Below, piece by piece: positions 32,201-43,048 of a stretch of 64,000 nt of DNA. Position 1 is the first letter of the stretch. Each line of letters opens with the position of its first letter. Where the stretch lies: positions 217,520 through 281,519 of the forward strand of contig JBHGNT010000036.1 of the NCBI GenBank assembly GCA_043228905.1. The letters run 5' to 3'. Below the pieces are notes generated by a model. The model was given only the letters and a program-made list of their open reading frames with translations. It did not search any database and was not told where the DNA came from. The position numbers and the translations under genes were made by a program. Source of the stretch: Azolla caroliniana (lineage: Eukaryota; Polypodiophyta).

Positions 32201-34274
32201 TTAGGATTTGTAATTACCATAGTTTAATGATAATCTTTCTTAATCAATCGATTCTCATATTTCACCTTCAGCTAGAGTGCTCACACATCCCTAATCACAA
32301 TTCTTCACTTCATTTTCTCTAAGTTCATCAAATTTCTCGTTTTAAGCAAGAGTTCTTTCTTAGTCCTTCAAAAAAGCATCAGGTCCAAGACTAATAAAAT
32401 GATAGTTTTGTTTTTTCCAAAAAATATAAAATGGTAGTTAGTTATCTGAGCATCTGACTAAGAAATAAAAATGTAGAGAGATAAGTTTGAGAAAGAAACA
32501 ATACATTTTTATACCCAAAAGGAATTGCAGTTTGAAATCTTAATACTTCCTTTTGAGGATTATATATCAAATGGATAATCACAGAAGAAACATGGAGCAA
32601 AGTGTCCTTTCAAGAGCAGACAACCATTGACTTCTTAAAAAATGAGCCTTTTGTTCCTGTTTACTTGCATTCATCGCTTGCTTGTACTCAACAGTAATAA
32701 TAGTACCTGACAATACACACCATCTAGGTTTTCGTAAGTTTAACCCTAACTGGTTAAAACAGAGAAAAACTCTAAAAATAACCAAGTTTTTCTTTATTCC
32801 CCAATGCCTCCAAGTATTCTTTTTAATAAATGCGGGTATCTTTCTCCAAATGTTGGTTCAAAATGTCCAAGTGTCTCATATGCTGATATACACGGAAGAG
32901 GGATACAACATGAAATTTGATGTGCACATTGAGCAGAAAATCATTACTAAGGGGAAAAGACCAAATTGTTAGAAAGAATGACTGAATGTTGTGTGACAAT
33001 GTTATGGCCTAGCATGTTAGAGGAACAACTAACAAACCAGCATGGTATATATGAATATATAAGGTTAGGAGAAGAGAAAATCTCTCTTTAGAGCAAAGGT
33101 CCTTTCCAAATTTATCAGGCCACAAAAACTAAAATGTCGTGCTATTGCTCTGGAATAGGAAATTGGAATAGCAATCATTATCCATCTCATTGTCTCATGA
33201 ACTCTCACCCATGTTGGTGTCTTTGTAACTGGAGCTATGCAAGGATTCATCAATATGTTTACTCCCCCAGATTCCCTGTTGTGTGGTTAGAGTTTCAACC
33301 TCCAACAGTTACACGAGGATAATATCTGGAAGTTTTCTCAAACTAACAGGCCAAATTCTAATGACTATTACTCATACGGCATCACAAAATTCTCTTAATG
33401 CTGGAATTAAAAATGTACACGATCATTATGTGGTCACGATTTACCCATCTTTCTCAGATGGAGTGACAATAACAATATCTAGAGTTAAAACAAGCATCCC
33501 CATGACTGATTGTGTGGTCCTCATGCTACCTAGTGATGTTTTTAAAAACGAGATCAATCAAGGTATGGCTATATGAAGGCTCATGTTACTGACGAATGTT
33601 TACTACATAATTAGCTTTCAATATATTGCCATAGAATTTTGGGTATTCAGGATATGAAATAATATAAGTGGGAAGTTGGTTTTGGCTCATTAGTGAGAGG
33701 CTCACTGAGTCCTACTATAGCTGAGTTTTTAGGTCTCCCCTATAAATGAATTTCATGATCTCCCTAATTACAACATTGTTTCCCCAAGTTAACACCATTG
33801 AGGCTTTTTAAGCGTTGATGTTTTTAAAAATCATCTTTCTCAAACTCACAATTGCATTTATCTCCTTTTTGAGCTAAATCAACAAATGCAATGAAAATAA
33901 ATTGAGGTTAGGTTAACACATACAAGAGGTAACCATCATGACATGATCGTCATGACTTTCATAACTATAATAGTTTTATCGCCTCATCCCTCACTTCAAC
34001 TACAATTGTTAACATTGATATATGTAACTATAATCATCAGAATTTAACATCTGATATCAATACATTGATCCATATGTCGATTTCAAAAGATTTGGCTACA
34101 AAACGTATATACTATTGTGGCACTATATTCTAAAGCAATTTTCATGTCTGAACGTAGATTTCCTTGCCTACTAGACGCTCATGATTCATGCATTTGTAAT
34201 TTAGTAGAACCTTCCAATATTTCAAGAATGAATGTTGAAAGTCGGTTGGAGCACCAAACAAAAACAAATGAAAG
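29257..34274. other. No recognisable gene; simple repeats
   Basis: Contains a CTT/CTC tract at about 30206-30255 with its surroundings purine/pyrimidine-biased, and an ATGTG tract at about 30455-30500. A minus-strand 116-codon frame at 31163-31513 is faintly gag-like but too weak to call. The remainder is AT-rich with no domain, RNA gene or terminal repeat seen. Confidence 0.45.
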
Positions 34275-34700
34275 TTACACAAACCGCTTTAATGCGCGAG
34301 GAACAGAATCATTTGAGAGCTTTGGTTTCTTGGCCATGGAGATTTCTTGACTCTGAGCTTCAAGTATCGGCCTTTTAGCTGAGATGATATTATCTTGTTT
34401 ACATTTCTGTCTCCTACCAGGCTTATTTCGCCCTTTTAACTTATTCTTTAAGACAATAGACTTTCCAGCTAGTATTGCAGCAACCCTATTTGGCTCTAAA
34501 GCTTGTCGGCTCTTCATCTGATGATGTTCAGTAGGATCACGGCGAACAACTCCTATTTGTTTCGGATCGAGTACAATTGATTCAGGCTGCAATTTAGCAA
34601 GAAGAGAATGAACCTCAGCTTCTCTCCTCTGCTTAATCGTCTCAAATGGATTTGCAACGTAAGTGTCAAAGTTAGCCTCCCCTGACCCTGGCACAAGACT
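34275..34700 (-). pseudogene. UTP7: UTP7 (WDR46-like) 3' exon, cut off by Copia insertion
   Basis: Minus strand from 34700: SLVPGSGEANFDTYVANPFE, TIKQRREAEVHSLLAKLQPE, LDPKQIGVVRRDP, a basic tail with KGRNKPGRRQK, ending PRALKRFV and TAA at 34275-34277. This is the BING4 C-terminal domain and nucleolar tail of UTP7, a WD40 protein of the U3 SSU processome. The block itself is open. It joins exactly to the exon at 40812: host codons ...GGT GGT ATA TCG / AGT CTT GTG... give GGISSLVPG once the 6111-bp insert is removed. Upstream exons carry several stops, so the gene was or became a pseudogene. Confidence 0.9.
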
Positions 34701-34723
34701 AACTTTGACACTTACGTTGCTAA

Positions 34724-35187
34724 CTTATCTTCATCAAATATCACTCGTCGACTAAATATAAATCTTTTGGATTTTGGGTCATATAATCGATAACCCTTAT
34801 AGCCATGAGGTTCGCCATACCCAACAAATATTGTGCGAACTGCGTGATTATCTAATTTTGATCGAGTTTCTAAGGGTACGAGTGCATATGATGGACATCC
34901 AAAGATTCTTAGATTTTCATAATTTGGATTTTTTCCAAACCACAAGGAAAATGGAGTTGTCCTAATTGATCGACTATATGTTCTATTGAATATATAACAA
35001 GCGGTTGAAACGGCCTCTTCCCAATATGTTCGGGGAAGGTTTGCAATGGCGAGCATGCTACGAGTGGCGTCCATATACAACCGGTTTCGCCGTTCAGCCC
35101 TTGAATTGTGTTGGGGTGTATATGGGATGGTAAACCGTTGTTGAATCCCATGGTTTTGGCAATAAGTTTGGAAGTTTTGGGACTTGA
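34724..35187 (-). pseudogene. Inverted Copia integrase segment
   Basis: Minus-strand copy of the region at about 38722-39191 of the same insertion, reading from QQRFTIPYTPQ through FGCPSYALVP to VIFDEDKL. It is virtually identical to the forward copy. It meets the forward RT segment at an 8-base shared word GGACTTGA (about 35180-35187), a microhomology junction. Confidence 0.85.
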
Positions 35188-36532
35188 CTATTCTGAGACA
35201 TTTTCACCCGTCCTCCGTATGGCATCTTTTCGGCTCCTAATGGCTCTAGCCACCATTCTTGATCTCGAAGTACATCATTTGGATGTACAAACGGCATTTC
35301 TACATGGTGATTTACCTGAGGAAATCTACATGTCCCAACCTCCTGGGTTTGAGTCACAATCTCAACCAAACTATGTGTGTCGATTACATCGATCACTTTA
35401 TGGACTCAAACAATCTCCTAGGTTATGGTTTCAAAAATTTAACAATTTTATGCTCTCACATGGCTATTCTAGATTGTTATCAGAACCAAATATATACATT
35501 AGACATAATCATTCATCTAATCGGTTGTTAGTGGTAGCATTATATGTTGATGACATTCCTATAGTCGGAACACCATCTGAAATTACTCAAGCAAAGCTAG
35601 AGCTTTCCAAAGCATTTTCAATAACAGATTTAGGTCCCCTATCTTATTTCCTAGGCATGCAAGTTACGCGTAATCGTAGTATGGGCACCTTGATCATTCA
35701 TCAAAATAAATTCATTAATGAAATTTTGAAATCCTTCGGAATGCTAAACATTAAACCTTGCACTACTCCCTTATCATTAACATGTAACTTAAGCATATCT
35801 GATAGTCCAACCACAAAAAGAGATATTAATTTTATGCAACAATTTCCTTTTAAACAATTAATAGGAAAACTTCGATATTTAGTCACAGGGACTCGTCCTG
35901 ACCTTTGTTTTGCAATTAACTATCTTTCACGCTTTATGCATAACCCTGGTCTTATGCATTGGAAATCACTTCAACGAGTTATGCGATATTTAAAACACAC
36001 ATCTAACTATGGATTAACATATAAACGATCCCAATCCGAAAGACCAATCAAATCACTTGTTGGTTGGTCTGATTCGGATTGGGGGGGGGACATTGATTCT
36101 CGTAGATCTACTGCTGGTTTTTCTTTTATAATGGCAGGAGCAGCAGTGACGTGGCAATCGAAAAAACAAGAATCTGTGACACTCTCATCTGCTGAAGCTG
36201 AGTTCGTAGCAGTGGCATTGGCTGCTAAAGAAGGATTATGGTTGCAAACAGTGATAAAAGAACTCCAACTATGTGGACCACTCCAATTGAAAATCTTCTG
36301 CGACAATATATCATGCATCTACTTAACGAAGAATCCAAAGCACTCAGAGAAAACAAAACATGTGGATTTAAAATATCACTTTATACGAGAGTTAGCCGAA
36401 GAAAACAAGCTTACATTAGAGTTTACATCAACAAATCATATGTGGGCTGATTTTCTAACAAAGGCTCTCCCTCCGGACAAATTTGAAACTTGTTGTGAAA
36501 ATTTAGGATTACAACGGTTCACAACTAATTAG
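35183..36532 (+). pseudogene. Copia RT and RNase H (3' end of gag-pol), first copy
   Basis: Open from DYSETFSPVLRM to the natural stop TAG at 36530-36532. RT motifs HHLDVQTAFLHGDLPEEIYM and LYVDDIPIVG; RNase H GWSDSDWGGDIDSRRSTAGF, SKKQESVTLSSAEAEFVAVA, KTKHVDLKYHFIRE and the C-terminal DFLTKALP. It lacks any start of its own; it completes the reading frame that begins at 36880 if the element is closed into a circle at 35823/40811. Confidence 0.9.
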
Positions 36533-36544
36533 TTTATGGGGGGG
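36533..36544 (+). other. Polypurine tract
   Basis: tttatggggggg between the pol stop and the LTR start TGTTGTAATAAAC. Confidence 0.85.
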
Positions 36545-36785
36545 TGTTGTAATAAACTAATTAGTGTAAATAAGTAAATAAGAAAGTAAATACAAAACGT
36601 AACCTTATGATATGAAAAGGTGCACCCCAAAAATAGGGTGCACCTATAACCACCACATTCTCTCTCTGTGGTCGGTTGGTTGGTTGTAGAGAGAGAGACA
36701 CAAACACACATTATCATAAAAACATTCTTTCTCCCTCTCTTTCTCTCTCTCCCTTTCTCCCTCTCTTTCTATTTCTCGTTTACCA
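36545..36785 (+). repeat. Single internal LTR of the Copia insertion
   Basis: About 241 bp, TGTTGTA...TTTACCA, preceded by a polypurine tract and followed two bases later by a primer-binding site, so both boundaries are set by function. It contains the inverted words ggtgcacccc/gggtgcacct and CT-rich sequence. No second LTR exists on either side. Confidence 0.85.
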
Positions 36786-36787
36786 TA

Positions 36788-36799
36788 TGGTATCAGAGC
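36788..36799 (+). other. Primer-binding site (initiator-Met tRNA type)
   Basis: TGGTATCAGAGC two bases after the LTR end, the usual plant Copia site. Confidence 0.9.
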
Positions 36800-36879
36800 G
36801 GTGAAGGAGTCCAACCCCACCAAGATTTGTGTCGCGGTGTTAATAACGAACGTGCGAATTAAAGAAACGACTTTCGACC

Positions 36880-39800
36880 ATGTCAAACGGTGGAGTGATA
36901 GCAAATGTGACGGCAAATGCCGCCCAGGTATCGTCTCGCACTTATCATATTGAAAAATTGAATGATAAAAATTATCAACCATGGCGTATGACCATGGAAA
37001 TTATATTAGAACAACATGACTTGTTAAAAATCGTCGATGGAACCGACGTGTGCCCCGACCCCACAAATGCACTTGGTGTGCAAACATGGAAGCGGCGTGA
37101 TTTAAACGCTCGCTTAGAACTTCTCCTTCATATGGAGGACACACTTAAGCAAAGTGTGAGAACCTTGACTACCTCCAAACAAATATGGGATAGATTAGAG
37201 GCTGATTACCTCCATACGGACGTTACGTCCCAAGTTGCAAATTTAAAAACATTAATAAATATGAATATGAATGAAAATGATGATGTTGATACATTCGTTA
37301 AAAATTGGAGACTTCGACTTGATGATGTAATCCTTTCAGGACTTAGTTTGCCAAGTTCCGTTCAATCTGCCCTCTTGTTAGCCGCCCTACCCCCATCATG
37401 GCAACCATTTATAAGTACAAAATCCACATCCGCCAACATTAGTGTCCCAACATTAGTTGCATCAATCTCACAAGAAAACATACTTCGTAGGGCAATAAAT
37501 CAACCCTCCTCATCTCACACCGCACTTTATATCAAACATCCAAATTACAATAAAAAACCTTACAATAAACCTAAATCAACATACCAACCTAATAACTCCA
37601 AATTTTATTCACGAACCTCTAAATTTAACGATTCAAGGAATCATAACAAATCTAGGTTCCTTAGATCCTTTTGTAAAAATTGTCAAAGGAGCGGACATGA
37701 AACGAAAGATTGTTATAGGAATTCTAACAACGGGAAAAGAACATATAAAGAAGACCAATCTTATAATGCATCTCATGATGACTACGATCCAAATAATCAC
37801 ATATGTGATAATGACCAAAATTCCGATGAAGATAATGAAGATTCTTTCATTGCCTTCATGGCCCTCACTTCATTTAACAATTCTCCCACTTCAACGTGGA
37901 TTCTTGATACAGGTGCCACATGTCATCTCACCTCAAGAGTTGAATGGCTCAAAGACTATAAGGCCTTAGAACATCCTTTCCCGGTTAGATTTGGGAACAA
38001 TGGGGTTGAATATGCCCTTGGACATGGGACTGCTCATCTTGAACTTTCTGATGGGAACTTCATTGAAATCAATGAAGTTTACTATATACCTAACATAGCC
38101 AAAAACTTGATATCTGTCAATAAACTCACGAATGATAATACATCCGTCGAGTTTTATCACAAATATTGTATCATTCGTCATAAGACACCCTCTGGACGAG
38201 GCTATGTCGTCAATTGTCCAAGACAAGGATGTCTTTACCTTCTAGGCCGCTCTGTGGTACCTGCTGAAGAAGCACACCACATAGATGATTCAAACACATC
38301 AAACTATATGACCTTATTATGGCACTATCGATTAGGTCACTTAAACCATCAAACAATGGTTCACATGGCCCGACAACATATAGCAATTGTCTTTACTCTT
38401 CCTCGTAAATCGAAATTATCCCTTTGCGAAGGGTGTATATTTGGAAAACTTTCTAACTCGCCATTTCCATCCCATCCTACAACGACCACCAAACCCCTCC
38501 AACTAGTACATACGGATATATGTGGTCCTTTGTCTACCCCATCCCTATCTGGAAATGTATATTTCCTAACATTTATCGATGACTTTACTCGGTTCACGAT
38601 GGTCACGTTTCTCAAGACAAAATGTAGTGATCAAGTCCTTGAGAAATTTAAAGCCTACCACAAACTTGTAACAAATCAACAAGATTTACCCCTTAAAGTA
38701 CTACAATCAGACAATGGTGGAGAATTCAAGTCCCAAAACTTCCAAACTTATTGCCAAAACCATGGGATTCAACAACGGTTTACCATCCCATATACACCCC
38801 AACACAATTCAAGGGCTGAACGGCGAAACCGGTTGTATATGGACGCCACTCGTAGCATGCTCGCCATTGCAAACCTTCCCCGAACATATTGGGAAGAGGC
38901 CGTTTCAACCGCTTGTTATATATTCAATAGAACATATAGTCGATCAATTAGGACAACTCCATTTTCCTTGTGGTTTGGAAAAAATCCAAATTATGAAAAT
39001 CTAAGAATCTTTGGATGTCCATCATATGCACTCGTACCCTTAGAAACTCGATCAAAATTAGATAATCACGCAGTTCGCACAATATTTGTTGGGTATGGCG
39101 AACCTCATGGCTATAAGGGTTATCGATTATATGACCCAAAATCCAAAAGATTTATATTTAGTCGACGAGTGATATTTGATGAAGATAAGCTAATATCTAA
39201 TCCTCACCCACATCATGGCCATGAAAAGATACAAGATGAGACTACCATGTCTAACATTGAATCTAATAAAGAAATAATATCATCACCTACTAATTCTTGG
39301 CGGGCTCCACAAATGTCCTCGGAAATTCAACAAGTCACACTTGACCATATGCCAATTAACCCTCCTCCACTAATGCATTCATCTCTAGAGGTTCGCCTAG
39401 AAGTCCCAGTTTCAACCAATGACTCCAACTTATTGCCCCTAATAACCAAACAATCACAACAAACTGATGTACATACTCCAATTTTAAACACTAACTCTAC
39501 GCAAACTAAACAAAGGCTTAATAAACAATTTAGCACTCATAAGGAAAAGCCTTTAGATAGAACACAATTAACTCACATTGATTATTCAGGTTCCCATCCT
39601 ATTCAAAATCTCTTGATCCCACTACGAAGATCCTCACGCCTTAATGGTAAGGGGAAAACCAATGGTCACAATGATGCAAAAGTAATTAAAATAGGATGTA
39701 GAAATACCTCATATCCCACTAATAGTCAACATGTAGAAGATAAAAATTGTTGTGACAATGCGAAATCACCTAGTTCACTTAGCCCTACATCGACTCCAAA

Positions 39801-40899
39801 GAAAGTTCGTACTATTCAAGATCTTTATGATCACACACAAAAAATTGATGCCCTTGTTGCGGACCATCGATTTGAACCTGAGTTTGCTTTTTCGGCTCTT
39901 GGTTCCCCGACAACCACATCAGACGTCTCTGATGATCCCTTAACTATCAATGAGGCATTGCAAAGTCCAGATCGTGTAGAATGGCAAGCCGCCATGGCAA
40001 AAGAACTTGAATCTCTTGAGGCCAATAAAACATGGACTCTAGTACCACTCCCAATGGGACGCTCACCTATTTCATGCAAATGGGTGTTGAAGAAAAAACT
40101 AAACCCTGATGGTACTGTTGCACGTTACAAAGCTCTACTTGTAGCTCGTGGTTTTTCTCAAGTTGAAGGACTTGACTATTCTGAGACTTTTTCACCCGTC
40201 CTCTGTATGGCATCTTTTCGGCTCCTAATGGCTCTAGCCACCATTCTTGATCTCGAAGTACATCATTTGGATGTACAAACGGCATTTCTACATGGTGATT
40301 TACCTGAGGAAATCTACATGTCCCAACCTCCTGGGTTTGAGTCACAATCTCAACCAAACTATGTGTGTCGATTACATCGATCACTTTATGGACTCAAACA
40401 ATCTCCTAGGTTATGGTTTCAAAAATTTAACAATTTTATGCTCTCACATGGCTATTCTAGATTGTTATCAGAACCAAATATATACATTAGACATAATCAT
40501 TCATCTAATCGGTTGTTAGTGGTAGCATTATATGTTGATGACATTCCTATAGTCGGAACACCATCTGAAATTACTCAAGCAAAGCTAGAGCTTTCCAAAG
40601 CATTTTCAATAACAGATTTAGGTCCCCTATCTTATTTCCTAGGCATGCAAGTTACGCGTAATCGTAGTATGGGCACCTTGATCATTCATCAAAATAAATT
40701 CATTAATGAAATTTTGAAATCCTTCGGAATGCTAAACATTAAACCTTGCACTACTCCCTTATCATTAACATGTAACTTAAGCATATCTGATAGTCCAACC
40801 ACAAAAAGAGACGATATACCACCACTATGGCCAATACCCATACTATCTTCATATGGGCAGAAGCAAAAGTCTTGTATTTGCCATCCCTTTGGTAAGTGA
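36880..40899 (+). CDS. Copia gag-pol, open but ending in host UTP7 sequence
   Basis: A 1339-codon frame from ATG 36880. Gag ~1-260 (KLNDKNYQPWRMTMEI), zinc knuckle CKNCQRSGHETKDC (~264-277), protease TWILDTGATCHLTS (~340), pre-integrase HYRLGHLNHQ with CEGCIFGK, integrase DICGPL, FIDDFTRF, LQSDNGGEFKS and TPQHNSRAERRNR, RT HHLDVQTAFLHGDL and LYVDDIPIVG (~1217). From 40812 the frame leaves the element and reads 29 codons of antisense UTP7 exon before a stop, so RNase H is not attached here. No internal stop is present, evidence of recent activity. Intact pol would need continuation into the copy at 35824-36532. Confidence 0.9.
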   Translation: MSNGGVIANVTANAAQVSSRTYHIEKLNDKNYQPWRMTMEIILEQHDLLKIVDGTDVCPDPTNALGVQTWKRRDLNARLELLLHMEDTLKQSVRTLTTSKQIWDRLEADYLHTDVTSQVANLKTLINMNMNENDDVDTFVKNWRLRLDDVILSGLSLPSSVQSALLLAALPPSWQPFISTKSTSANISVPTLVASISQENILRRAINQPSSSHTALYIKHPNYNKKPYNKPKSTYQPNNSKFYSRTSKFNDSRNHNKSRFLRSFCKNCQRSGHETKDCYRNSNNGKRTYKEDQSYNASHDDYDPNNHICDNDQNSDEDNEDSFIAFMALTSFNNSPTSTWILDTGATCHLTSRVEWLKDYKALEHPFPVRFGNNGVEYALGHGTAHLELSDGNFIEINEVYYIPNIAKNLISVNKLTNDNTSVEFYHKYCIIRHKTPSGRGYVVNCPRQGCLYLLGRSVVPAEEAHHIDDSNTSNYMTLLWHYRLGHLNHQTMVHMARQHIAIVFTLPRKSKLSLCEGCIFGKLSNSPFPSHPTTTTKPLQLVHTDICGPLSTPSLSGNVYFLTFIDDFTRFTMVTFLKTKCSDQVLEKFKAYHKLVTNQQDLPLKVLQSDNGGEFKSQNFQTYCQNHGIQQRFTIPYTPQHNSRAERRNRLYMDATRSMLAIANLPRTYWEEAVSTACYIFNRTYSRSIRTTPFSLWFGKNPNYENLRIFGCPSYALVPLETRSKLDNHAVRTIFVGYGEPHGYKGYRLYDPKSKRFIFSRRVIFDEDKLISNPHPHHGHEKIQDETTMSNIESNKEIISSPTNSWRAPQMSSEIQQVTLDHMPINPPPLMHSSLEVRLEVPVSTNDSNLLPLITKQSQQTDVHTPILNTNSTQTKQRLNKQFSTHKEKPLDRTQLTHIDYSGSHPIQNLLIPLRRSSRLNGKGKTNGHNDAKVIKIGCRNTSYPTNSQHVEDKNCCDNAKSPSSLSPTSTPKKVRTIQDLYDHTQKIDALVADHRFEPEFAFSALGSPTTTSDVSDDPLTINEALQSPDRVEWQAAMAKELESLEANKTWTLVPLPMGRSPISCKWVLKKKLNPDGTVARYKALLVARGFSQVEGLDYSETFSPVLCMASFRLLMALATILDLEVHHLDVQTAFLHGDLPEEIYMSQPPGFESQSQPNYVCRLHRSLYGLKQSPRLWFQKFNNFMLSHGYSRLLSEPNIYIRHNHSSNRLLVVALYVDDIPIVGTPSEITQAKLELSKAFSITDLGPLSYFLGMQVTRNRSMGTLIIHQNKFINEILKSFGMLNIKPCTTPLSLTCNLSISDSPTTKRDDIPPLWPIPILSSYGQKQKSCICHPFGK

Positions 40900-43048
40900 T
40901 GTGTCATGTAAGGCTTAGATTGCCTTGAAACAAGTGCATCTTTCCATATCTCAACATTAGAGATTTGATCAACCGCTAAAAGACCCCGTTGGCTTACATC
41001 TAGCGATTTAACTGGTGATTTTGAGAAGTAAGCATGAAGAGGAGTAAGTTTCCTCAAATCAAACACTTTAACCTTCCCATCCATACCAGCTGTGATCATC
41101 TGGTTTCCTTGTGATTCAAAAGCTACGACGGTCACAAGCCCACGATGGCAAAGTAAGGAAACAAGTGGCTTGCTCATATTAGGACTCCATATAGTTACAG
41201 TTCCATTGCTATGTCCAAGACCAATAACTGCATTATAGGGATTCATTCGCAGCACATCGCATCGTCCTAACCCGGACTTGTGCTGGGCCACACTAGTACC
41301 AGTACTAGTATCTTGATACCTAAGCGTACCGAATTTGTCGACTGAAACAAGCAAGAAATGATGTGGCAGAAATTCTAGCTCCAAAGGATAAGTGTGATCC
41401 TGCAGAATTAGTTAACAGTGTTATTATCAAGCATCAATAGAACCAGCAAAGGAATGGCTGCTGATACAGTTCAAAAGAAGTTATATACTTTCAAGCAATG
41501 AATCTCTGTTCCTTTCTTGTCATATATGTAAACATATCTGCAAAAAAGACAAGGATGAGAAGAAGATTCGGTGGCTGTGCTATTTACTTAGGCTTGGTGC
41601 ACAAAGTTTAGGAAAACTAACTTCTTCTGAGCAGCTGCATAAAACAACTCATTATGCAGGAATTATACATCCCTTGTCGTTTCGGCCACCTGTTTTGCAC
41701 ATTAACCAAAGTCAATTATAATTTCATCATCAAACTAGAAATTTATGCTGATTGCCAACACACATACATAAACTCTCTCTCTCTCTCTCTCTCTCATTAA
41801 CTGTAGTGAAAAAAGAATTGACAATGCTACTCTTTTTAAACATTGACATTCAGAAATTGGATATGAACATGGTGTTCCTTGCATCTAGTAAAAATCCATG
41901 CACAATAATTAACATCTACTATGTGTTCACTTCTTCCTCTGTTTCCTTTCCATATCTAGACACAAGCATGCTGAAAGATGCAAACTAGAAATATGCTATA
42001 CACTATTGGTCCCCCAGAAAGGGATTGGTGAGTTATTAAAATATACTATATGTATACTAAGTATTAAAAATGAAAAAGCTTCCATTTTGTTTTTGTTCCA
42101 ATTTCTCAGCCTGAATTTGAGGATTCAAGATAGAGCTTAATAGAAACCAAAATAGATGTAGATTTACCACGCATAGTAAAACCCTATAGTTTGTTATTAG
42201 TGATTAAGGGTAATCGTTACCTGCAATTCTGATACAAGTTGGGATTCCTACCAATTCATGATTGCGAGGTGACTTTTCCTTCCTCCAATTACTAGATAGC
42301 GTCCATTACGAGTGAAATCAATTGCATAAGGTCCCAGAATTGTATCATCATTATAAGTTCTCAATAAACAGAAAATATCCTACAGAGACATTATGGGGAT
42401 ATCAAAAACTAGTAACATAAATTGAAATCAAGGGATCATGCTCATGGTTATTTATGAATTTTCCATGCCTTCAATTTTCAAGATCACTAGAGATAACCTT
42501 GAAGTTGACTATCGAAAGCCTTTCGGGCACTCGCCAATTCAACATTGGGAAGAATGGCTTCTTGGGAAAAATTCTTTGTTTGTTCAAGTCCTTCAGCTTA
42601 ACCACTGCATCAGAAACAACCACTAGATAAAAAATCTGCATAGAAGGTGTGCTTGCAATCTCAAATTTATCAAATACAATGTGTATAAACATTTCAGAAA
42701 TTGGTACGTACACGGCTTCATTAAACTAGCATGCGTACATAGGATGATTATTGAAGAGAGAAAAAGGCACAAACCTGCTCAAATTTCACAGCAGTACATG
42801 CAAACTTCCCTATTATCTCTTCTCTCTACCGAAGCTACCCTCTAAGCTTCTTATCAGTTAGGTCCTGTTACAGATGAAGGATCAAAGATGTGGTACATGA
42901 AGGTATTTCTAGAGAGCGGAGGATGAGGGATAAATTAAAACAAAAAACCAGCAAAAAAATTGACTATTACCTTCAATGGAACCCTTCCACCTCGAGCATA
43001 TTTGATTTCTTCAGGAGTGAGCTCTGGCAATGACTCTGAATCCTCCAT
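40812..43048 (-). pseudogene. UTP7: UTP7 (WDR46-like) 5' and WD40 exons with stops
   Basis: Minus-strand exons: 43048-42971 (MEDSESLPELTPEEIKYARG), 42864-42775 (DLTDKKLRG, two TAG at 42835-42837 and 42826-42828), 42604-42498 (frameshift after W-L, then GLEQTKNFSQEAILP, SARKAFD), 42379-42221 (LGPYAIDFTRNGRYLVIGGR, TAG at 42248-42250), 41689-41622 (TAA at 41663-41665 in RDV-stop-FLHNELFYAAAQK), 41537-41489 (YVYIYDKKGTEIHCLK), 41399-40812 (LEFLPHHFLLVSVDKFGTLR, NPYNAVIGLGHSNGTVTIWS, CPYEDSMGIGHSGGIS). Introns have GT-AG ends. UTP7 is a nucleolar WD40 scaffold of 18S pre-rRNA processing. At least four stops plus a frameshift make this a pseudogene. The final exon is completed at 34700-34275 beyond the Copia insertion. 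Confidence 0.9.

Larger units (their letters stand above)
34701..40811 (+). mobile_element. Circularly permuted single-LTR Copia insertion inside UTP7
   Basis: 6111 bp inserted between two host codons with no target duplication and no host loss. Order: 20-bp filler (34701-34720); inverted integrase-region segment (about 34724-35187); RT-RNase H (35183-36532); purine tract; one LTR (36545-36785); primer site; gag, protease, integrase and the first part of RT (36880-40811). The RT region 35183-35823 recurs at 40171-40811 with about two differences in 641 bp, and the repeat offset of 4988 bp equals one LTR plus internal region. A normal provirus has LTRs at both ends; here the only LTR is in the middle, as expected from a one-LTR circle or concatemer captured at a break. 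Confidence 0.85.

Noticed and set aside
34712-36532. A second, separate Copia element beside the one at 36880
   Set aside because: It shares the single LTR and matches by a fixed 4988-bp offset, so both parts are one permuted insertion.
36880-40899. Complete, autonomous Copia gag-pol
   Set aside because: The last 29 codons are antisense UTP7; RNase H is only present in the separate copy at 35824-36532.
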